Shown: in pieces, positions 51,908 to 62,142 of the stretch
Layout of the letters: each line of letters begins with the position of its first letter
Numbering within the stretch: position 1 is the stretch's first letter
NCBI RefSeq assembly: GCF_016785095.1
Contig: NZ_JAEKJB010000008.1
Coordinates: 62,001-126,000 of the forward strand
Origin: Alloalcanivorax marinus
Lineage (GTDB): Bacteria > Pseudomonadota > Gammaproteobacteria > Pseudomonadales > Alcanivoracaceae
Direction of reading: 5' to 3'
DNA: 64,000 nucleotides
Program-made: the position numbers and the translations under genes
The notes under the pieces: generated by a model
Database searches by the model: none
Told to the model about the DNA's origin: nothing
What the model saw: the letters and a program-made list of their open reading frames with translations, nothing else

Positions 51908-52092
51908 GGCGCTGGACGCTGGACGCCGGACGCTAAAACCCCTAGCCGGAAAGACGAGGTGTGTTTCCTGCCGGCACATCAGGAAACACACCGAAAGTTC
52001 ACCGCACCGGGTCTGGCGTCCAGCGTCCAGCGTCCGGCGTCCGGCGTCCGGCGTCCAGCGTCCAGCGTCCAGCGTCCAGCGTCCAGCATCTA
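51908..52092. repeat. Heptanucleotide repeats in opposite orientation flanking a 13-bp hairpin
   Basis: On the right, ten perfect tandem copies of gcgtcc(a/g) run from 52016 to 52085, followed by a degenerate copy to 52092. On the left, three copies of the complementary unit (gctggac/gccggac) lie at 51911-51931. Between them, 51958-51970 is the exact reverse complement of 51980-51992 with a 9-base loop. The whole can fold into one long structure directly after the accC stop; it contains no gene. Confidence 0.8.
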
Positions 52093-52118
52093 GCCTAACG
52101 TCCGGCGCCTAGCCCCCC

Positions 52119-52781
52119 TCAAAACAGAAAGTCGCGAATCCGCTCCGCCACTTCCCCCACCTCCCGCATCGACAAATCCGCCGCGTCCCGATACCCGAAC
52201 AGCAACGCATCGATCAACTCCGGCCGCCAATGAGGACGATCCTCCACGCAACGCAGAAAGTGCAGCCAGTTGCGGCGCCGCGCCCAGCGCGACATGGACC
52301 AGGGCCGCACCTTCATATCCAGCACGTCAATCAGGCCGATCCGGAACCCGTCGATGACGATATTGCCCGGATGCACCGACCGGAAGAACACCCCCTGGCG
52401 GTGCAGCCGCGCCAGGAACACCCCCACCCGGTACATCAACTGAGCATCGGTCTCGCCACGGGCCAGCAAGGCACGCAGGGTGTCGCCGGGCATCGGCTGA
52501 TAAACCGCCACCGTGTGCGGCTCACCGATCACGCGGTGCAGGCTCTCCACGGTAAGGGTAGGAATGCGCAGGCGCTCCAACTGGCGGGCATGGCGCGCGA
52601 AACGCACCGCCGCCGGAGACAGCAGTTCTCGATTGAAGAACCGCTTGCGCCGGAAATATTTCAGGTAACGGCCATCGCTGAGCCGCAGCACCTTGATGCC
52701 GTGGGCATCACGCTCCACGACTTCCGACCGCTCCACCACGCGTTCCAGTTGCACGCGGCTGAGAGGGTGGATGTGAACCAT
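52119..52781 (-). CDS. Kdo-kinase/InaA-like phosphotransferase
   Basis: This 220-residue protein-kinase-like fold protein is of the lipopolysaccharide kinase group, sometimes labelled toluene-tolerance protein. It has KYFRRKRFF (Lys region), a hinge [14 protein letters not shown], the catalytic-loop segment [13 protein letters not shown] (His137, Asn140) and GLIDVLDMK as metal-binding motif. The usual kinase Asp before the His is Ser135 here, which I believe is common to this subfamily. Sugar phosphorylation in lipid A/core is possible; no substrate is proven. It is convergent with accC. Confidence 0.82.
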   Translation of the reverse strand: MVHIHPLSRVQLERVVERSEVVERDAHGIKVLRLSDGRYLKYFRRKRFFNRELLSPAAVRFARHARQLERLRIPTLTVESLHRVIGEPHTVAVYQPMPGDTLRALLARGETDAQLMYRVGVFLARLHRQGVFFRSVHPGNIVIDGFRIGLIDVLDMKVRPWSMSRWARRRNWLHFLRCVEDRPHWRPELIDALLFGYRDAADLSMREVGEVAERIRDFLF

Positions 52782-52818
52782 CGATTCAGGCTCCTTCAGC
52801 GAGACATCCGCCCGGGTC

Positions 52819-53400
52819 TCAATCCGGTCGGTGACGGGTCAAACGGGGCAGAATTCCCCCGGTACGTTCCATGTAGTCCAGATAGCGGTGCCCGTGCCGC
52901 TCCAGGTGCCGCTGCTCCTCCACCGGCACCCGCAACAAATAGGCCAGGGCGAAGGTCACCGCCGCCACCGGGCCGGCCAGCCAGTTCTGCAACAGCAGCA
53001 ACTGGGCCAGGGCCCACAGCAACATGGCGGCATAACCCGGATGGCGCAGATAGCGGTACACGCCCTGAGCCCGCAGGGCGCCATCGGCGTCCGGCGCCGG
53101 ACGGCCGTCGCGGCGCGCACGCCATAGCAACCACACCGAGGCACTGCCCAGCAGCAGCCCCAGCCAGGCCACCTCGTCGAGGAATACGAAATCCGCGAAT
53201 TCGAACCAGGGCACCAGCGCGTCCAGCAACGGCACCAAAACCATCGCCACCACCACCAGCACCTGCAGAACCCGTTTCTCCAGGTCCCGCCCGTGGCGGC
53301 CTGGTCGCCGCAGAGACGCGACGCGCGGATCACAGCCATGCAACAGCAGGCTGGCCACCATCATCAAAACCACGATCAGTTCCGCGGCGTTCTCGGTCAT
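52819..53400 (-). CDS. Isoprenylcysteine carboxyl methyltransferase-like membrane protein
   Basis: This 193-residue protein has about five membrane segments and the C-terminal ICMT/NnrU-like block [21 protein letters not shown], then [31 protein letters not shown]. These His/Glu/Arg residues bind SAM in the family. Bacterial members methylate unknown small or lipid substrates. It lies 37 bp upstream of the kinase-like gene on the same strand and is divergent from prmA. Confidence 0.87.
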   Translation of the reverse strand: MTENAAELIVVLMMVASLLLHGCDPRVASLRRPGRHGRDLEKRVLQVLVVVAMVLVPLLDALVPWFEFADFVFLDEVAWLGLLLGSASVWLLWRARRDGRPAPDADGALRAQGVYRYLRHPGYAAMLLWALAQLLLLQNWLAGPVAAVTFALAYLLRVPVEEQRHLERHGHRYLDYMERTGGILPRLTRHRPD

Positions 53401-53519
53401 GGGATCAGAGCACCGAAAGGGAAAGTGACCTTAACTATACGCCGGAGGGCCACCGCATCGCCAGCCCCGACGCCCTGCTCTATACTGCCGCCACCTTTAT
53501 CACCGGCCACGGAGACCTC

Positions 53520-54398
53520 ATGGCCTGGCAGCAACTGCATATCGCCACCGATCCGGAGCACGCGGACGCCTTCCAGGACGCCCTGGAAAACCTGGGCGCC
53601 GCCGCCGTCACCCTCACCGACGGCGCCGACCAGCCGGTGTTCGAGCCGCCGCCCGGCGCGCGGCCACTCTGGAACACCACCGTGGTCACCGCCCTGTTCG
53701 ACGAGGACACCGACTGCGACGCCCTGCTGACGGCGCTCGCCGATCAGGGCCTGAAGCCCGCCGACCACCGCGTGGAAGCGCTCGCCGACCAGGTCTGGGA
53801 ACGGGCCTGGATGGACGATTTCCAGCCCATGCGCTTCGGTGAACGGCTGTGGATCGTGCCGAGCTGGTCCGAGGCCCCGGATGCCGCCGCCGTGAACCTG
53901 AAGCTCGATCCGGGCCTGGCATTCGGCACCGGCACCCATGACACCACCGCCCTGTGCCTGGAATGGCTGGACGGCGCCGACCTGCGCGGTCGCCGGGTGC
54001 TGGACTTCGGCTGCGGTTCCGGCGTGCTGGCCATCGCCGCCCTTTTGTTGGGCGCGGACAATGCCCTGGGCACCGACATCGACCCCCAGGCCCTCACCGC
54101 CAGCGCCGACAACGCCGCCGCCAACGGCGTCGCCAACGGCCTTGATCTGTGCCTGCCGGAAGCCATGCCCGCCGGCTACCGCTGCGACCTGCTGGTGGCC
54201 AACATCCTGGCCGGACCGCTGATCGACCTGGCCGGCATGCTGGCCGGTTACTGCCGCCCCGGTGCCCCGATGGCGCTGTCCGGCATTCTCGCCGACCAGG
54301 CCCAGGCGGTGCGAGACGCCTACACGCCCTGGTTCGACCTCGGCCCCACCCGTCAGCGCGGCGACTGGGTGCGCATCGACGGCGTGAGACGCGGCTAG
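53520..54398 (+). CDS. prmA: Ribosomal protein L11 methyltransferase
   Basis: This 292-residue SAM-dependent enzyme trimethylates ribosomal protein L11. The N-terminal substrate-recognition domain starts [18 protein letters not shown]. The linker and catalytic domain contain [22 protein letters not shown], the SAM loop [16 protein letters not shown] and [17 protein letters not shown] 53520 has GGAG upstream, and the much longer open frame in front is not coding. The next gene follows after 90 bp. Confidence 0.95.
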   Translation: MAWQQLHIATDPEHADAFQDALENLGAAAVTLTDGADQPVFEPPPGARPLWNTTVVTALFDEDTDCDALLTALADQGLKPADHRVEALADQVWERAWMDDFQPMRFGERLWIVPSWSEAPDAAAVNLKLDPGLAFGTGTHDTTALCLEWLDGADLRGRRVLDFGCGSGVLAIAALLLGADNALGTDIDPQALTASADNAAANGVANGLDLCLPEAMPAGYRCDLLVANILAGPLIDLAGMLAGYCRPGAPMALSGILADQAQAVRDAYTPWFDLGPTRQRGDWVRIDGVRRG

Positions 54399-54488
54399 GG
54401 CCTGTTCACAAAGGGCACATCCCAGCCTTGCGGCGTACCCGGCTTTTTCTGTACAACGATCTTCCGACTCACCGAAACACGACTGTCC

Positions 54489-55547
54489 ATGGCCGGCCCC
54501 TATAAGACCCGCTGCCCGCACTGCGGCGCCCAGTTCAAGATCAGCGACGAGCACCTCGGCCAGGCCCGGGGCGCGGTGCGGTGCGGTTCCTGCCTGCGGA
54601 TATTTCAAGCCACCGATCATCTGCAGGGTGACGCGGTGCCGCCAGCGCGGGCGGACCGCTGGCGCCACGCGATGGACGACGAACCTCCCCAGGATGACCA
54701 GCGCGGCCCGAGCCTGGGCGACGACTTCCTGGACCTGGACGGCGATGACTCCGAGGCGTCCGACCCGTTCGCCGACCTCGACGAAGCCGGCGCCGGCGGC
54801 GACAACGCCGACGAGTCCTGGGCCGAAGCCCTGCTGCAGGAACTGGACGACGACCGCGATGGCGGCTCGCCGCCGCCCGGCGCCCCGCCCCGGGCCGAAC
54901 CGGCGCCGCGCCGGGCCACGCCTCCCGCCGGGCCAGCGGCGGAACGCGGCGACGATCCGTTCGAGTTCCTCAACAGCACCGCCGCGCGCCGGCACGGCAA
55001 CGACCAGCCCGAGTATCTCGCACCGCCGCCCGGTGGCCCGGCGGTGCTGGCCAAGTGGGGACTGCTGTCACTGCTCGCCCTGCTGGTGCTGGCCGGCCAG
55101 TACGCGGTGTTCCATTTTCAGGAGCTGGCACGCACGCCCCAATGGCGGCCCTACTACGCCCAGGCCTGCGAGGTGCTGGGTTGCTCGCTGCCGTTGCGCT
55201 CCGATCCCGGCGCCCTGCGCGGCGCCAACCTGGTGGTGCGCAGCCACCCGGACTACCGCAACGCGCTGATGGTCGACGCCCTGTTGTTCAACGAGGCCGA
55301 CTGGCCACAGCCGTTTCCGGTGCTGGAGCTGACATTCCAGGATCTGGAAGGCAACATCGTCGCCTCGCGGCGCTTCCCGCCCGCGGAGTACCTGCGCGGC
55401 GAACTGGCCGGCGCCGGCGCCATGCCGGTGGCGACGCCGGTGCATATCGGCCTGGAAATCGTCGATCCGGGCCCCCGCGCGGTGAACTACAACCTGCGAC
55501 TGCTGGCCGCCGACGGCCCGACACCAAGGGTGAGCACCACCCGCTGA
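54489..55547 (+). CDS. Zinc-ribbon and DUF3426 membrane protein
   Basis: This 352-residue protein has an MJ0042-type zinc ribbon (CPHCG at residues 9-13, CGSCLRIF near 34) at the N-terminus. A long acidic, Pro/Ala-rich low-complexity segment (about 50-170) and a single membrane helix (GLLSLLALLVLAGQYAVF, about 190-210) follow. The C-terminal DUF3426 domain contains CEVLGCSLPLRSDPGALRGANLVVRSHP. It commonly sits beside prmA and the dusB-fis operon in gammaproteobacteria. Its role is unknown. Confidence 0.9.
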   Translation: MAGPYKTRCPHCGAQFKISDEHLGQARGAVRCGSCLRIFQATDHLQGDAVPPARADRWRHAMDDEPPQDDQRGPSLGDDFLDLDGDDSEASDPFADLDEAGAGGDNADESWAEALLQELDDDRDGGSPPPGAPPRAEPAPRRATPPAGPAAERGDDPFEFLNSTAARRHGNDQPEYLAPPPGGPAVLAKWGLLSLLALLVLAGQYAVFHFQELARTPQWRPYYAQACEVLGCSLPLRSDPGALRGANLVVRSHPDYRNALMVDALLFNEADWPQPFPVLELTFQDLEGNIVASRRFPPAEYLRGELAGAGAMPVATPVHIGLEIVDPGPRAVNYNLRLLAADGPTPRVSTTR

Positions 55548-55690
55548 GGCGCTTTTCCGGCAAATCGGGCTTTCCCCCCGGCCTTCGGGTCACTATCATT
55601 GTCGCCCCCGCGCCGACCGCGCGGGCTCTATGAACGCCTTTTCAGGCGGACACCTGAGACGGAAATCCTGCCAACCGACCCTTCATCGCC

Positions 55691-56746
55691 ATGCAGATCG
55701 GCCCCTACGTGCTTCCCAACCCCCTGATTCTCGCGCCCATGGCCGGCGTGACGGATCGCCCGTTCCGGCGCCTGTGCCGGGAGTTGGGGGCGGGCCTGGT
55801 GGTCTCCGAAATGGTGACTTCCGACACCCGCCTGTGGAACTCGCGCAAATCCGCGCAACGGCTGGACCATGGCGGCGAGCCGGGGCCCGTGTCGGTGCAG
55901 ATCGCCGGCGGCGAGCCGGAGATGATGGCCGAGGCGGCCCGGGCCAACGTGGACCGGGGCGCCCAGATCATCGACATCAACATGGGCTGCCCGGCCAAGA
56001 AGGTGTGCAAGCGCGCCGCCGGCTCCGCCCTGCTCTCCGACCCGGACCTGGTGGCCCGGATACTGGACGCGGTGGTGGCGGCGGTGGACGTGCCGGTGAC
56101 CCTCAAGATCCGTACCGGACCGGACCGCGAAAACCGCAACGCCGTGGCCATCGCCCGCATCGCGGAACAGGCGGGCATCCAGGCCCTGGCGATCCACGGA
56201 CGCACCCGCGCCGACAAATTCAACGGCGAGGCGGAGTTCGACACGGTGCGCGCGGTGACCGCGGCGGTGACGCTGCCGGTTATCGCCAATGGTGATATCA
56301 AATCACCGGGAAACGCCCAACGGATACTGGAATCCACGGGTGCCAGTGGTATTATGATCGGCCGCGCCGCTCAGGGTAATCCATGGATCTTTCGGGACAC
56401 CCTGCATTACCTGGAGCATGGCCGGCTGCCCCTGGCACCGCGCGTCGACGAAGTGCGGGATCGGGTGCTCGCGCACCTTGATGATCTGCACCACTTTTAC
56501 GGGGACTACACCGGCGTGCGCATCGCCCGCAAGCATTTGGGGTGGTACACGCAGTACCTGCCCGGTGGAGAGCCATTCCGGCGCGGGTTCAACAAGCTGG
56601 AAGAGGCCGGCCTGCAACGGCGGGCCGTTGAGCAGTTTTTCCAAGAGATCAACGCCCTCGGCGACCGTGTCCGCTTCGGTTGCTATGGCGAGGTGTCTGC
56701 CCGGAACCCTTCAGCTCGGAAAAAAGACGGAGCATTGGCCGCATGA
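55691..56746 (+). CDS. dusB: tRNA-dihydrouridine synthase DusB
   Basis: This 351-residue flavoprotein reduces specific uridines in the tRNA D loop. It has the N-terminal FMN-barrel start [24 protein letters not shown], the catalytic-Cys segment [20 protein letters not shown], the [14 protein letters not shown] loop and the C-terminal helical domain with [15 protein letters not shown]. It overlaps fis by 4 bp (ATGA), the classic dusB-fis operon. Confidence 0.96.
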   Translation: MQIGPYVLPNPLILAPMAGVTDRPFRRLCRELGAGLVVSEMVTSDTRLWNSRKSAQRLDHGGEPGPVSVQIAGGEPEMMAEAARANVDRGAQIIDINMGCPAKKVCKRAAGSALLSDPDLVARILDAVVAAVDVPVTLKIRTGPDRENRNAVAIARIAEQAGIQALAIHGRTRADKFNGEAEFDTVRAVTAAVTLPVIANGDIKSPGNAQRILESTGASGIMIGRAAQGNPWIFRDTLHYLEHGRLPLAPRVDEVRDRVLAHLDDLHHFYGDYTGVRIARKHLGWYTQYLPGGEPFRRGFNKLEEAGLQRRAVEQFFQEINALGDRVRFGCYGEVSARNPSARKKDGALAA

Positions 56747-57072
56747 CCCTTTCTTCAATGAAGACCGCTGCAGCACGGACACTCACAGAAATGAATACCG
56801 CCGAATCACGCAAACCCCACCTGACGCTGGCCCGCAGCGAGACCCACGACACCCTGCGCAACTGCGTGCGTCGCTCCCTCGCCGATTATTTCAACCAGCT
56901 CGACGGCGAGCCGGTCAGCGAGCTTTATCAGATGGTCCTGGCGGAGATGGAAATCCCGCTGCTGGAAAAAGTCCTGGAGTACACCCGCGGTAACCAGACC
57001 AAGGCCGCCGAGCTGCTGGGTCTGAACCGTGGCACGCTGCGCAAGAAGCTCAAGCAGTACGGCTTGCTCTGA
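56743..57072 (+). CDS. fis: DNA-binding protein Fis
   Basis: This 109-residue nucleoid-associated protein has the central region [39 protein letters not shown] (in pieces of the Fis fold) and the C-terminal helix-turn-helix [24 protein letters not shown] 56743 is coupled to dusB; ATG 56791 would give 93 residues, closer to the 98 of E. coli Fis, so the start is uncertain. An intrinsic terminator follows 16 bp downstream. Confidence 0.94.
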   Translation: MTLSSMKTAAARTLTEMNTAESRKPHLTLARSETHDTLRNCVRRSLADYFNQLDGEPVSELYQMVLAEMEIPLLEKVLEYTRGNQTKAAELLGLNRGTLRKKLKQYGLL

Positions 57073-57088
57073 ATCGGGCCGTGATGCC

Positions 57089-57120
57089 AGGGGCAGTGGA
57101 TACTGCCTCTTTTCTTTTTA
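57089..57120 (+). terminator. Intrinsic terminator of dusB-fis
   Basis: The 9-bp arms 57089-57097 and 57102-57110 pair with one G-U around a 4-base loop and are followed by the T-rich run tttctttttа-like stretch at 57111-57119. Confidence 0.85.
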
Positions 57121-57214
57121 TAACGCTTACACGCCACACACCAACACCTCCGCCTTCCCCCGCGTGCAAGCGTGTTGCGTGTCAGCGTGCAAGCGTCACC
57201 AAAGGTGACTTTTC

Positions 57215-58783
57215 ATGAGCAAGGCCGTTGAACGCGCGCTGATCAGCGTTTCCGACAAAACCGGCATCGTCGATTTCGCCCGGGCCCTGGCGGACCGTGG
57301 CGTGGAGCTGCTGTCCACCGGCGGCACCTTCCGCGCCATCAAGGACGCGGGCATCGCGGTGCGCGAAGTCTCCGACTACACCGGTTTCCCGGAAATGATG
57401 GACGGCCGGGTCAAGACCCTGCACCCCAAGGTGCACGGTGGCATCCTCGGCCGGCGCGGCCAGGACGACGCGGTGATGGCGAACAATGACATCCAGCGCA
57501 TCGACCTGGTGGTGGTCAACCTCTACCCCTTCGAGCAGACCGTGGCGCGTCCGGACTGCACCCTGGAGGACGCGATCGAGAACATCGACATCGGCGGCCC
57601 CACCATGGTGCGCTCGGCGGCCAAGAACCACGCCCATGTCGGCATCGTCACCGATGCCGCCGATTACGCCCGGGTCCTCGACGACCTGGAAACCGGTGAT
57701 GGCCGCCTGTCCGACACCCTGCGTTTCGACCTGGCGATCAAGGCGTTCGAGCACACCGCCGCCTACGACAGCGCCATCGCCAACCATTTCGGCAAGCTGG
57801 TGGGCGAGAACAACCAGGACTTCCCGCGCACCATCAACCTGAATTTCCGCAAGACCCAGGACATGCGCTACGGTGAGAACCCGCACCAGAAAGCGGCGTT
57901 CTATGTGGAGCGTGAGCCGGCCGCCGCCAGTGTCGCCACCGCCCGCCAACTGCAGGGCAAGGCGCTCAGCTACAACAACATCGCCGACACCGACGCCGCC
58001 CTGGAGTGCGTGAAATCCTTCACCAAGCCCGCCTGCGTGATCGTCAAGCACGCCAACCCCTGCGGCGTGGCGGTGAGCCTGGACGGTATCGACCAGGCCT
58101 ATGACCTGGCCTTCGCCACCGATCCGGAATCCGCCTTCGGCGGCATCATCGCCTTCAACCGGGAGTTGGACGCCGCCACCGCCAAGGCCATCGTCGAACG
58201 CCAGTTCGTGGAAGTGATCATCGCGCCACGCATCAACGAAGACGCCCTCGCCATCACCGCCGCCAAGAAGAACGTGCGCGTGTTGGAATGCGGCGAGATT
58301 GACGGCCCCACCGCCGGTGGCCTGGACTACAAGCGGGTCAACGGCGGCCTGCTGGTGCAGGACCGGGATGTGGGCATGGTCGGCGAAGGTGACCTCAAGG
58401 TGGTGACCAGGCGGGCTCCCACCGAAGCCGAGATGCACGACCTGATCTTTGCCTGGAAGGTGGCCAAGTTCGTCAAATCCAACGCCATCGTCTATGCGCG
58501 CAACCGGCAGACCATCGGCGTCGGCGCCGGCCAGATGAGCCGCGTGAACTCGGCGCGCATCGCCGCCATCAAGGCGGAGCACGCCGGGCTGGAAGTGAAG
58601 GGCTCGGTGATGGCATCCGATGCCTTCTTCCCGTTCCGCGATGGCATCGACAACGCCGCCGCCAACGGCATCCGCTGCGTGATCCAGCCCGGTGGCTCGA
58701 TTCGCGACGAGGAAGTGATCGCCGCCGCCGACGAGGCCGACATGGCGATGGTATTCACCGGCATGCGCCATTTCCGGCACTGA
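57215..58783 (+). CDS. purH: Bifunctional AICAR formyltransferase/IMP cyclohydrolase
   Basis: This 522-residue enzyme performs the last two steps of IMP synthesis. The N-terminal IMP cyclohydrolase domain has [12 protein letters not shown] [33 protein letters not shown] and [16 protein letters not shown]. The C-terminal formyltransferase domain has [27 protein letters not shown] and the end [14 protein letters not shown] plus FTGMRHFRH. purD follows; similar hairpin-forming sequences lie in the gaps on both sides of purH. Confidence 0.97.
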   Translation: MSKAVERALISVSDKTGIVDFARALADRGVELLSTGGTFRAIKDAGIAVREVSDYTGFPEMMDGRVKTLHPKVHGGILGRRGQDDAVMANNDIQRIDLVVVNLYPFEQTVARPDCTLEDAIENIDIGGPTMVRSAAKNHAHVGIVTDAADYARVLDDLETGDGRLSDTLRFDLAIKAFEHTAAYDSAIANHFGKLVGENNQDFPRTINLNFRKTQDMRYGENPHQKAAFYVEREPAAASVATARQLQGKALSYNNIADTDAALECVKSFTKPACVIVKHANPCGVAVSLDGIDQAYDLAFATDPESAFGGIIAFNRELDAATAKAIVERQFVEVIIAPRINEDALAITAAKKNVRVLECGEIDGPTAGGLDYKRVNGGLLVQDRDVGMVGEGDLKVVTRRAPTEAEMHDLIFAWKVAKFVKSNAIVYARNRQTIGVGAGQMSRVNSARIAAIKAEHAGLEVKGSVMASDAFFPFRDGIDNAAANGIRCVIQPGGSIRDEEVIAAADEADMAMVFTGMRHFRH

Positions 58784-58804
58784 CGCTGGCGTGCAAACAC
58801 GCCA

Positions 58805-58848
58805 CACGCACCACGCTTTTTGCGTGCCGGCGTAAAGCGTGGTGCGTG
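58805..58848. repeat. 15-bp perfect inverted repeat between purH and purD
   Basis: Bases 58805-58819 (cacgcaccacgcttt) are the exact reverse complement of 58834-58848, with a 14-base loop. The preceding acacgccacac string and the tail before the ATG resemble the gap upstream of purH (57121-57200), where gcgtgcaagcgt occurs twice. It may be a transcript-stabilising or attenuating hairpin inside the pur operon. Confidence 0.75.
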
Positions 58849-58877
58849 AAAGCGACTCGAACAAAGTGAGAGCAACC

Positions 58878-60164
58878 ATGAAAGTCTTGATCATCGGCGG
58901 CGGTGGCCGTGAGCACGCACTGGCCTGGAAAGTCGCCCAGGCGGAGGCGGTGGAGAAGGTGCTGGTGGCACCGGGCAACGCCGGCACCGCCCGGGACGCC
59001 AAGCTGGAAAACGTGATGGTGGACGTGAGCGACCAGACGGCGCTGGCCGAACTGGCCGAGCGCGAAGGCGTGGCGCTGACCATCGTCGGCCCCGAAGCGC
59101 CGCTGGTGGAAGGTCTGGTGGACTACTTCCAGGCCCGCGGCCTGAAGTGTTTCGGTCCGTCCAAGGCCGCCGCGCAGTTGGAGGGCTCCAAGGCCTTCAC
59201 CAAGGATTTCCTGGCCCGCCACGCCATCCCCACCGCCGCCTACGGCAACTTCACCGACATCGATGAAGCCCTCGCCTATGTGCGCGAGCAGGGCGCGCCG
59301 ATCGTGATCAAGGCCGACGGCCTGGCCGCCGGCAAGGGCGTGATCGTCGCCATGACCCTGGAAGAAGCCGAGGACGCGGTGCGCGATATGCTGGACGGCA
59401 ACAAGTTCGGCGACGCCGGCCACCGGGTGGTGGTGGAGGAATTCCTGGACGGCGAGGAAGCCAGCTTCATCGTCATGGTGGACGGCGAGCACATCCTGCC
59501 GATGGCCACCAGCCAGGACCACAAACGGGTGGGCGACGGCGACAGCGGCCCCAACACTGGCGGCATGGGCGCCTATTCGCCGGCGCCGGTGGTCACCGAT
59601 GAAGTGCATGAGCGCATCATGGACCAGGTAATCCGCCCCACCGTGGCCGGCATGGCCGCCGAGGGCATGCCCTACACCGGCTTCCTGTACGCCGGCCTGA
59701 TGATCGACGGCGACGGCCAGCCCAAGGTGATCGAGTACAACTGCCGTTTCGGCGACCCGGAAACCCAGCCGATCATGATGCGCCTGCGCTCCGATCTGGC
59801 GGCCCTGTGCCTGGCGGCCCTGGACGGCACCCTGGACCAGGTGGAAGCGCACTGGGACCCGCGCCCCACCCTGGGCGTGGTGATGGCCGCCGGCGGCTAC
59901 CCGGACCGCTATGACAAGGGCGACGCGATCAGCGGCCTGGACGACGCCGACTCCGACATCGTCAAGGTGTTCCATGCCGGCACCGCCGAGCAGGACGGCC
60001 AGGTGGTCACCAGCGGCGGTCGGGTGCTGTGCGTCACCGCCCTGGGTGACAGCGTCGCCGACGCCCAGCGCCACGCCTATGAGGCGGTGGCGAAAATCAC
60101 CTGGCGCGGCGCCTACCATCGAACCGACATCGGCTATCGCGCGGTGGCCCGCGAGCAGGCCTGA
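58878..60164 (+). CDS. purD: Phosphoribosylamine-glycine ligase
   Basis: This 428-residue ATP-grasp enzyme makes glycinamide ribonucleotide in purine synthesis. It has the start [18 protein letters not shown], the ATP-binding [16 protein letters not shown], the [26 protein letters not shown] block (split) and the catalytic [18 protein letters not shown] 58878 matches the family; the in-frame stretch upstream lies in the hairpin. purH is directly upstream, and a TSUP permease gene starts 9 bp downstream. Confidence 0.97.
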   Translation: MKVLIIGGGGREHALAWKVAQAEAVEKVLVAPGNAGTARDAKLENVMVDVSDQTALAELAEREGVALTIVGPEAPLVEGLVDYFQARGLKCFGPSKAAAQLEGSKAFTKDFLARHAIPTAAYGNFTDIDEALAYVREQGAPIVIKADGLAAGKGVIVAMTLEEAEDAVRDMLDGNKFGDAGHRVVVEEFLDGEEASFIVMVDGEHILPMATSQDHKRVGDGDSGPNTGGMGAYSPAPVVTDEVHERIMDQVIRPTVAGMAAEGMPYTGFLYAGLMIDGDGQPKVIEYNCRFGDPETQPIMMRLRSDLAALCLAALDGTLDQVEAHWDPRPTLGVVMAAGGYPDRYDKGDAISGLDDADSDIVKVFHAGTAEQDGQVVTSGGRVLCVTALGDSVADAQRHAYEAVAKITWRGAYHRTDIGYRAVAREQA

Positions 60165-60173
60165 CGGTGCCTC

Positions 60174-60920
60174 ATGCCTGAATCGATCCCACTGTTCCTG
60201 GCGGCGGTGGCGATCGGCTGCTATATCCAGACGGTCACCGGTTTCGCTCTGGGTATCTTCGTGCTCACCGTGGTCACCCTCACCCAGGTGGCCTCCATTC
60301 CGGTCACCGCCACCGCGCTCAACATCATGAACCTGCTGCTCGGCTCGATGGTGGTGCTGCCGCGTCTGCGTCAGGTGAACTGGCGCCTGATTACCCTGAG
60401 CCTGGCCGGCGGGCTGCCGGCCATGGCCCTGGGCGTACTCGCCCTGGGCTACCTGGACCGCAACGCCGAGCACCTGCTGCACCTGTTGCTGGGCGGCCTG
60501 ATCTTCGCCGCCGGCGCGGTGATGGCGCGCCGGCCCAACCAGCGTGACACCCTGTCCTCGGCCCCGGCGTTCATCGGTGCCGGCGCCCTGGGCGGCTTCT
60601 TCGGCGGCCTGTTCAGCATTGGCGGCCCGCCGGTGGTCTACCAGTTTTACCGCCAGCCGGTGCCGGCGGCCACCCTGCGCCTGACCCTGGTGGCGCTGTT
60701 CTCACTCACCTCCCTGGGCCGCCTCACCGTGGTCGCCGCCCACGGCGACCTGACCGGCGACGTGCTGCGCACCGGCCTGATGAGCCTGCCGGTGGTGGCG
60801 CTGGCGGCCTGGCTCGGCCGCCGCTACCCACCGCCGCTGGGCGAGCGCGCCATGCGCCGCTTCGTGTTCCTGCTGCTGATGCTCAGTGGCGGCGCCGTGA
60901 CCCTGCTGGCGCTTCTGTAA
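60174..60920 (+). CDS. TSUP-family (TauE/SafE) permease
   Basis: This 248-residue inner-membrane protein with eight or so helices has the TSUP pattern of two repeats: IGCYIQTVTGFALGIFVLTVVTL near the N-terminus and GALGGFFGGLFSIGGPPVVYQFYR in the second half. It could move sulfite, sulfonates or other anions; substrate unknown. It follows purD by 9 bp but is probably not functionally linked. It is a distant paralogue of the TSUP protein at 19874. Confidence 0.9.
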   Translation: MPESIPLFLAAVAIGCYIQTVTGFALGIFVLTVVTLTQVASIPVTATALNIMNLLLGSMVVLPRLRQVNWRLITLSLAGGLPAMALGVLALGYLDRNAEHLLHLLLGGLIFAAGAVMARRPNQRDTLSSAPAFIGAGALGGFFGGLFSIGGPPVVYQFYRQPVPAATLRLTLVALFSLTSLGRLTVVAAHGDLTGDVLRTGLMSLPVVALAAWLGRRYPPPLGERAMRRFVFLLLMLSGGAVTLLALL

Positions 60921-61035
60921 GCGCGCACCGGATCACACTGACCGCCCCCGGTCGATGCGCCGTGCCGGCAAAGCGCCTACAGTGGATGGTCGGTCGTCCT
61001 GGGGGGCGGCCGGCGATAACAAAAGGGGGAGTTCC

Positions 61036-62142
61036 ATGAGCGCCACCGAGCCCGATACCCGCCACCCGTCCAGTGGCGGCGACGACGCCGATATGACCCG
61101 GCTGAGCCATTTCATTCCGTTCGACGGCCTGAGCGCCTCGCACCTGGCCGAGATCCGCGACCAGGTGACGGTGCAGCGCCTGCCCGCCGGACGGCTGCTG
61201 TTTAAGCGGGGCCAGGCCTCCGACAAGGCCTGGTTCCTGATCGACGGCGAACTGGACCTGATCGACGCCGGTTACCAGGTGCGGCCGTTCGCCGCCGAGG
61301 ACGACGAAAACTACCTGGCGGTGGACAACTATCCACGCCACACGGTCAACGCCATCACCCGCGAGGCCACCACCCTGTACGGCATCGACCGGGACAAGCT
61401 GGACCTGCTGATGGCCTGGACCCAGGCCCCGGACCTGCTGCCCGACGACGAGTCCGACGACCGTAACTGGATGGATGCCCTGCTCACCTCCGGCCTGTTC
61501 GCCCAGGTGCCCCCCGCCAAGCTGCACGCTTTGTTCGTCAAGTTCCGCCCCCGCGAAGTCGGGCTTGGCGAGGTGATCGTGGAGGAAGGCGAGCCCGGCG
61601 AGGTGTTCTATGTGATCAAGCGCGGCAAGGCCATGGTGACCCGCGCCGCGCCCGCCGGCACCCATACCCTGGCCGCGCTCAGCGCCGGGCGTTTCTTCGG
61701 CGAGGATGCCCTGATCAGCGATCAGCCACGCAATGCCACCGTCACCATGACCAGCGACGGCGAGCTGATGTGCCTGGACAAGAGCGATTTCCAGGCCATT
61801 CTGCAGGCCTCGGTGATCCGCCGCATCAGCGAGGATGCCCTGGACACCCTGGTGCTGGAGGGCGAACGCGCCGTGGTGCTGGTGGACGTACGCCTGCCCA
61901 TGGAGTCCCGGCACGACACCATTCCCGGCGCCCGCAACCTGCCGCTCAATGAGCTGCGCCAGCGTGCCCGAGGCCTGGAGCGGGAATTCCTGTACATCCT
62001 GTGCGCGGAAGGTCGACGCAGTGAGCTGGGAGCCTATATCCTCTCCGAAGCGGGCTTGGACGCCCTGGTGCTGGATCGGGGAGACGATGAAAACAGGGAT
62101 ACTCAGAACGAGGACCACGCCGAGGCCTCCGCGTCGCGGTGA
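61036..62142 (+). CDS. Double cyclic-nucleotide-binding domain protein with C-terminal rhodanese domain
   Basis: This 368-residue protein has a first CNB-like domain (about residues 20-115: LPAGRLLFKRGQASDKAWFLIDGELDLIDAG). A second, better-kept CNB domain (about 155-270) has FFGEDALISDQPRNATV, the phosphate-binding cassette with Glu and Arg expected to bind cAMP-like ligands. A rhodanese domain (about 275-355) has the active-site loop CAEGRRS, Cys present. There is no DNA-binding domain. GGGGGA precedes ATG 61036. The sensor-kinase gene starts inside its last 56 bp, so the two probably act together. Confidence 0.88.
   Translation: MSATEPDTRHPSSGGDDADMTRLSHFIPFDGLSASHLAEIRDQVTVQRLPAGRLLFKRGQASDKAWFLIDGELDLIDAGYQVRPFAAEDDENYLAVDNYPRHTVNAITREATTLYGIDRDKLDLLMAWTQAPDLLPDDESDDRNWMDALLTSGLFAQVPPAKLHALFVKFRPREVGLGEVIVEEGEPGEVFYVIKRGKAMVTRAAPAGTHTLAALSAGRFFGEDALISDQPRNATVTMTSDGELMCLDKSDFQAILQASVIRRISEDALDTLVLEGERAVVLVDVRLPMESRHDTIPGARNLPLNELRQRARGLEREFLYILCAEGRRSELGAYILSEAGLDALVLDRGDDENRDTQNEDHAEASASR

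Noticed and set aside
52016..52092. Heptamer array considered as a CRISPR
   Set aside because: Units are 7 bp, contiguous and without spacers, and no cas gene is near.
52230..53519. Extending prmA upstream into a 722-residue protein
   Set aside because: The added part lies antisense to two recognisable genes, and the ATG at 53520 gives the normal PrmA start.
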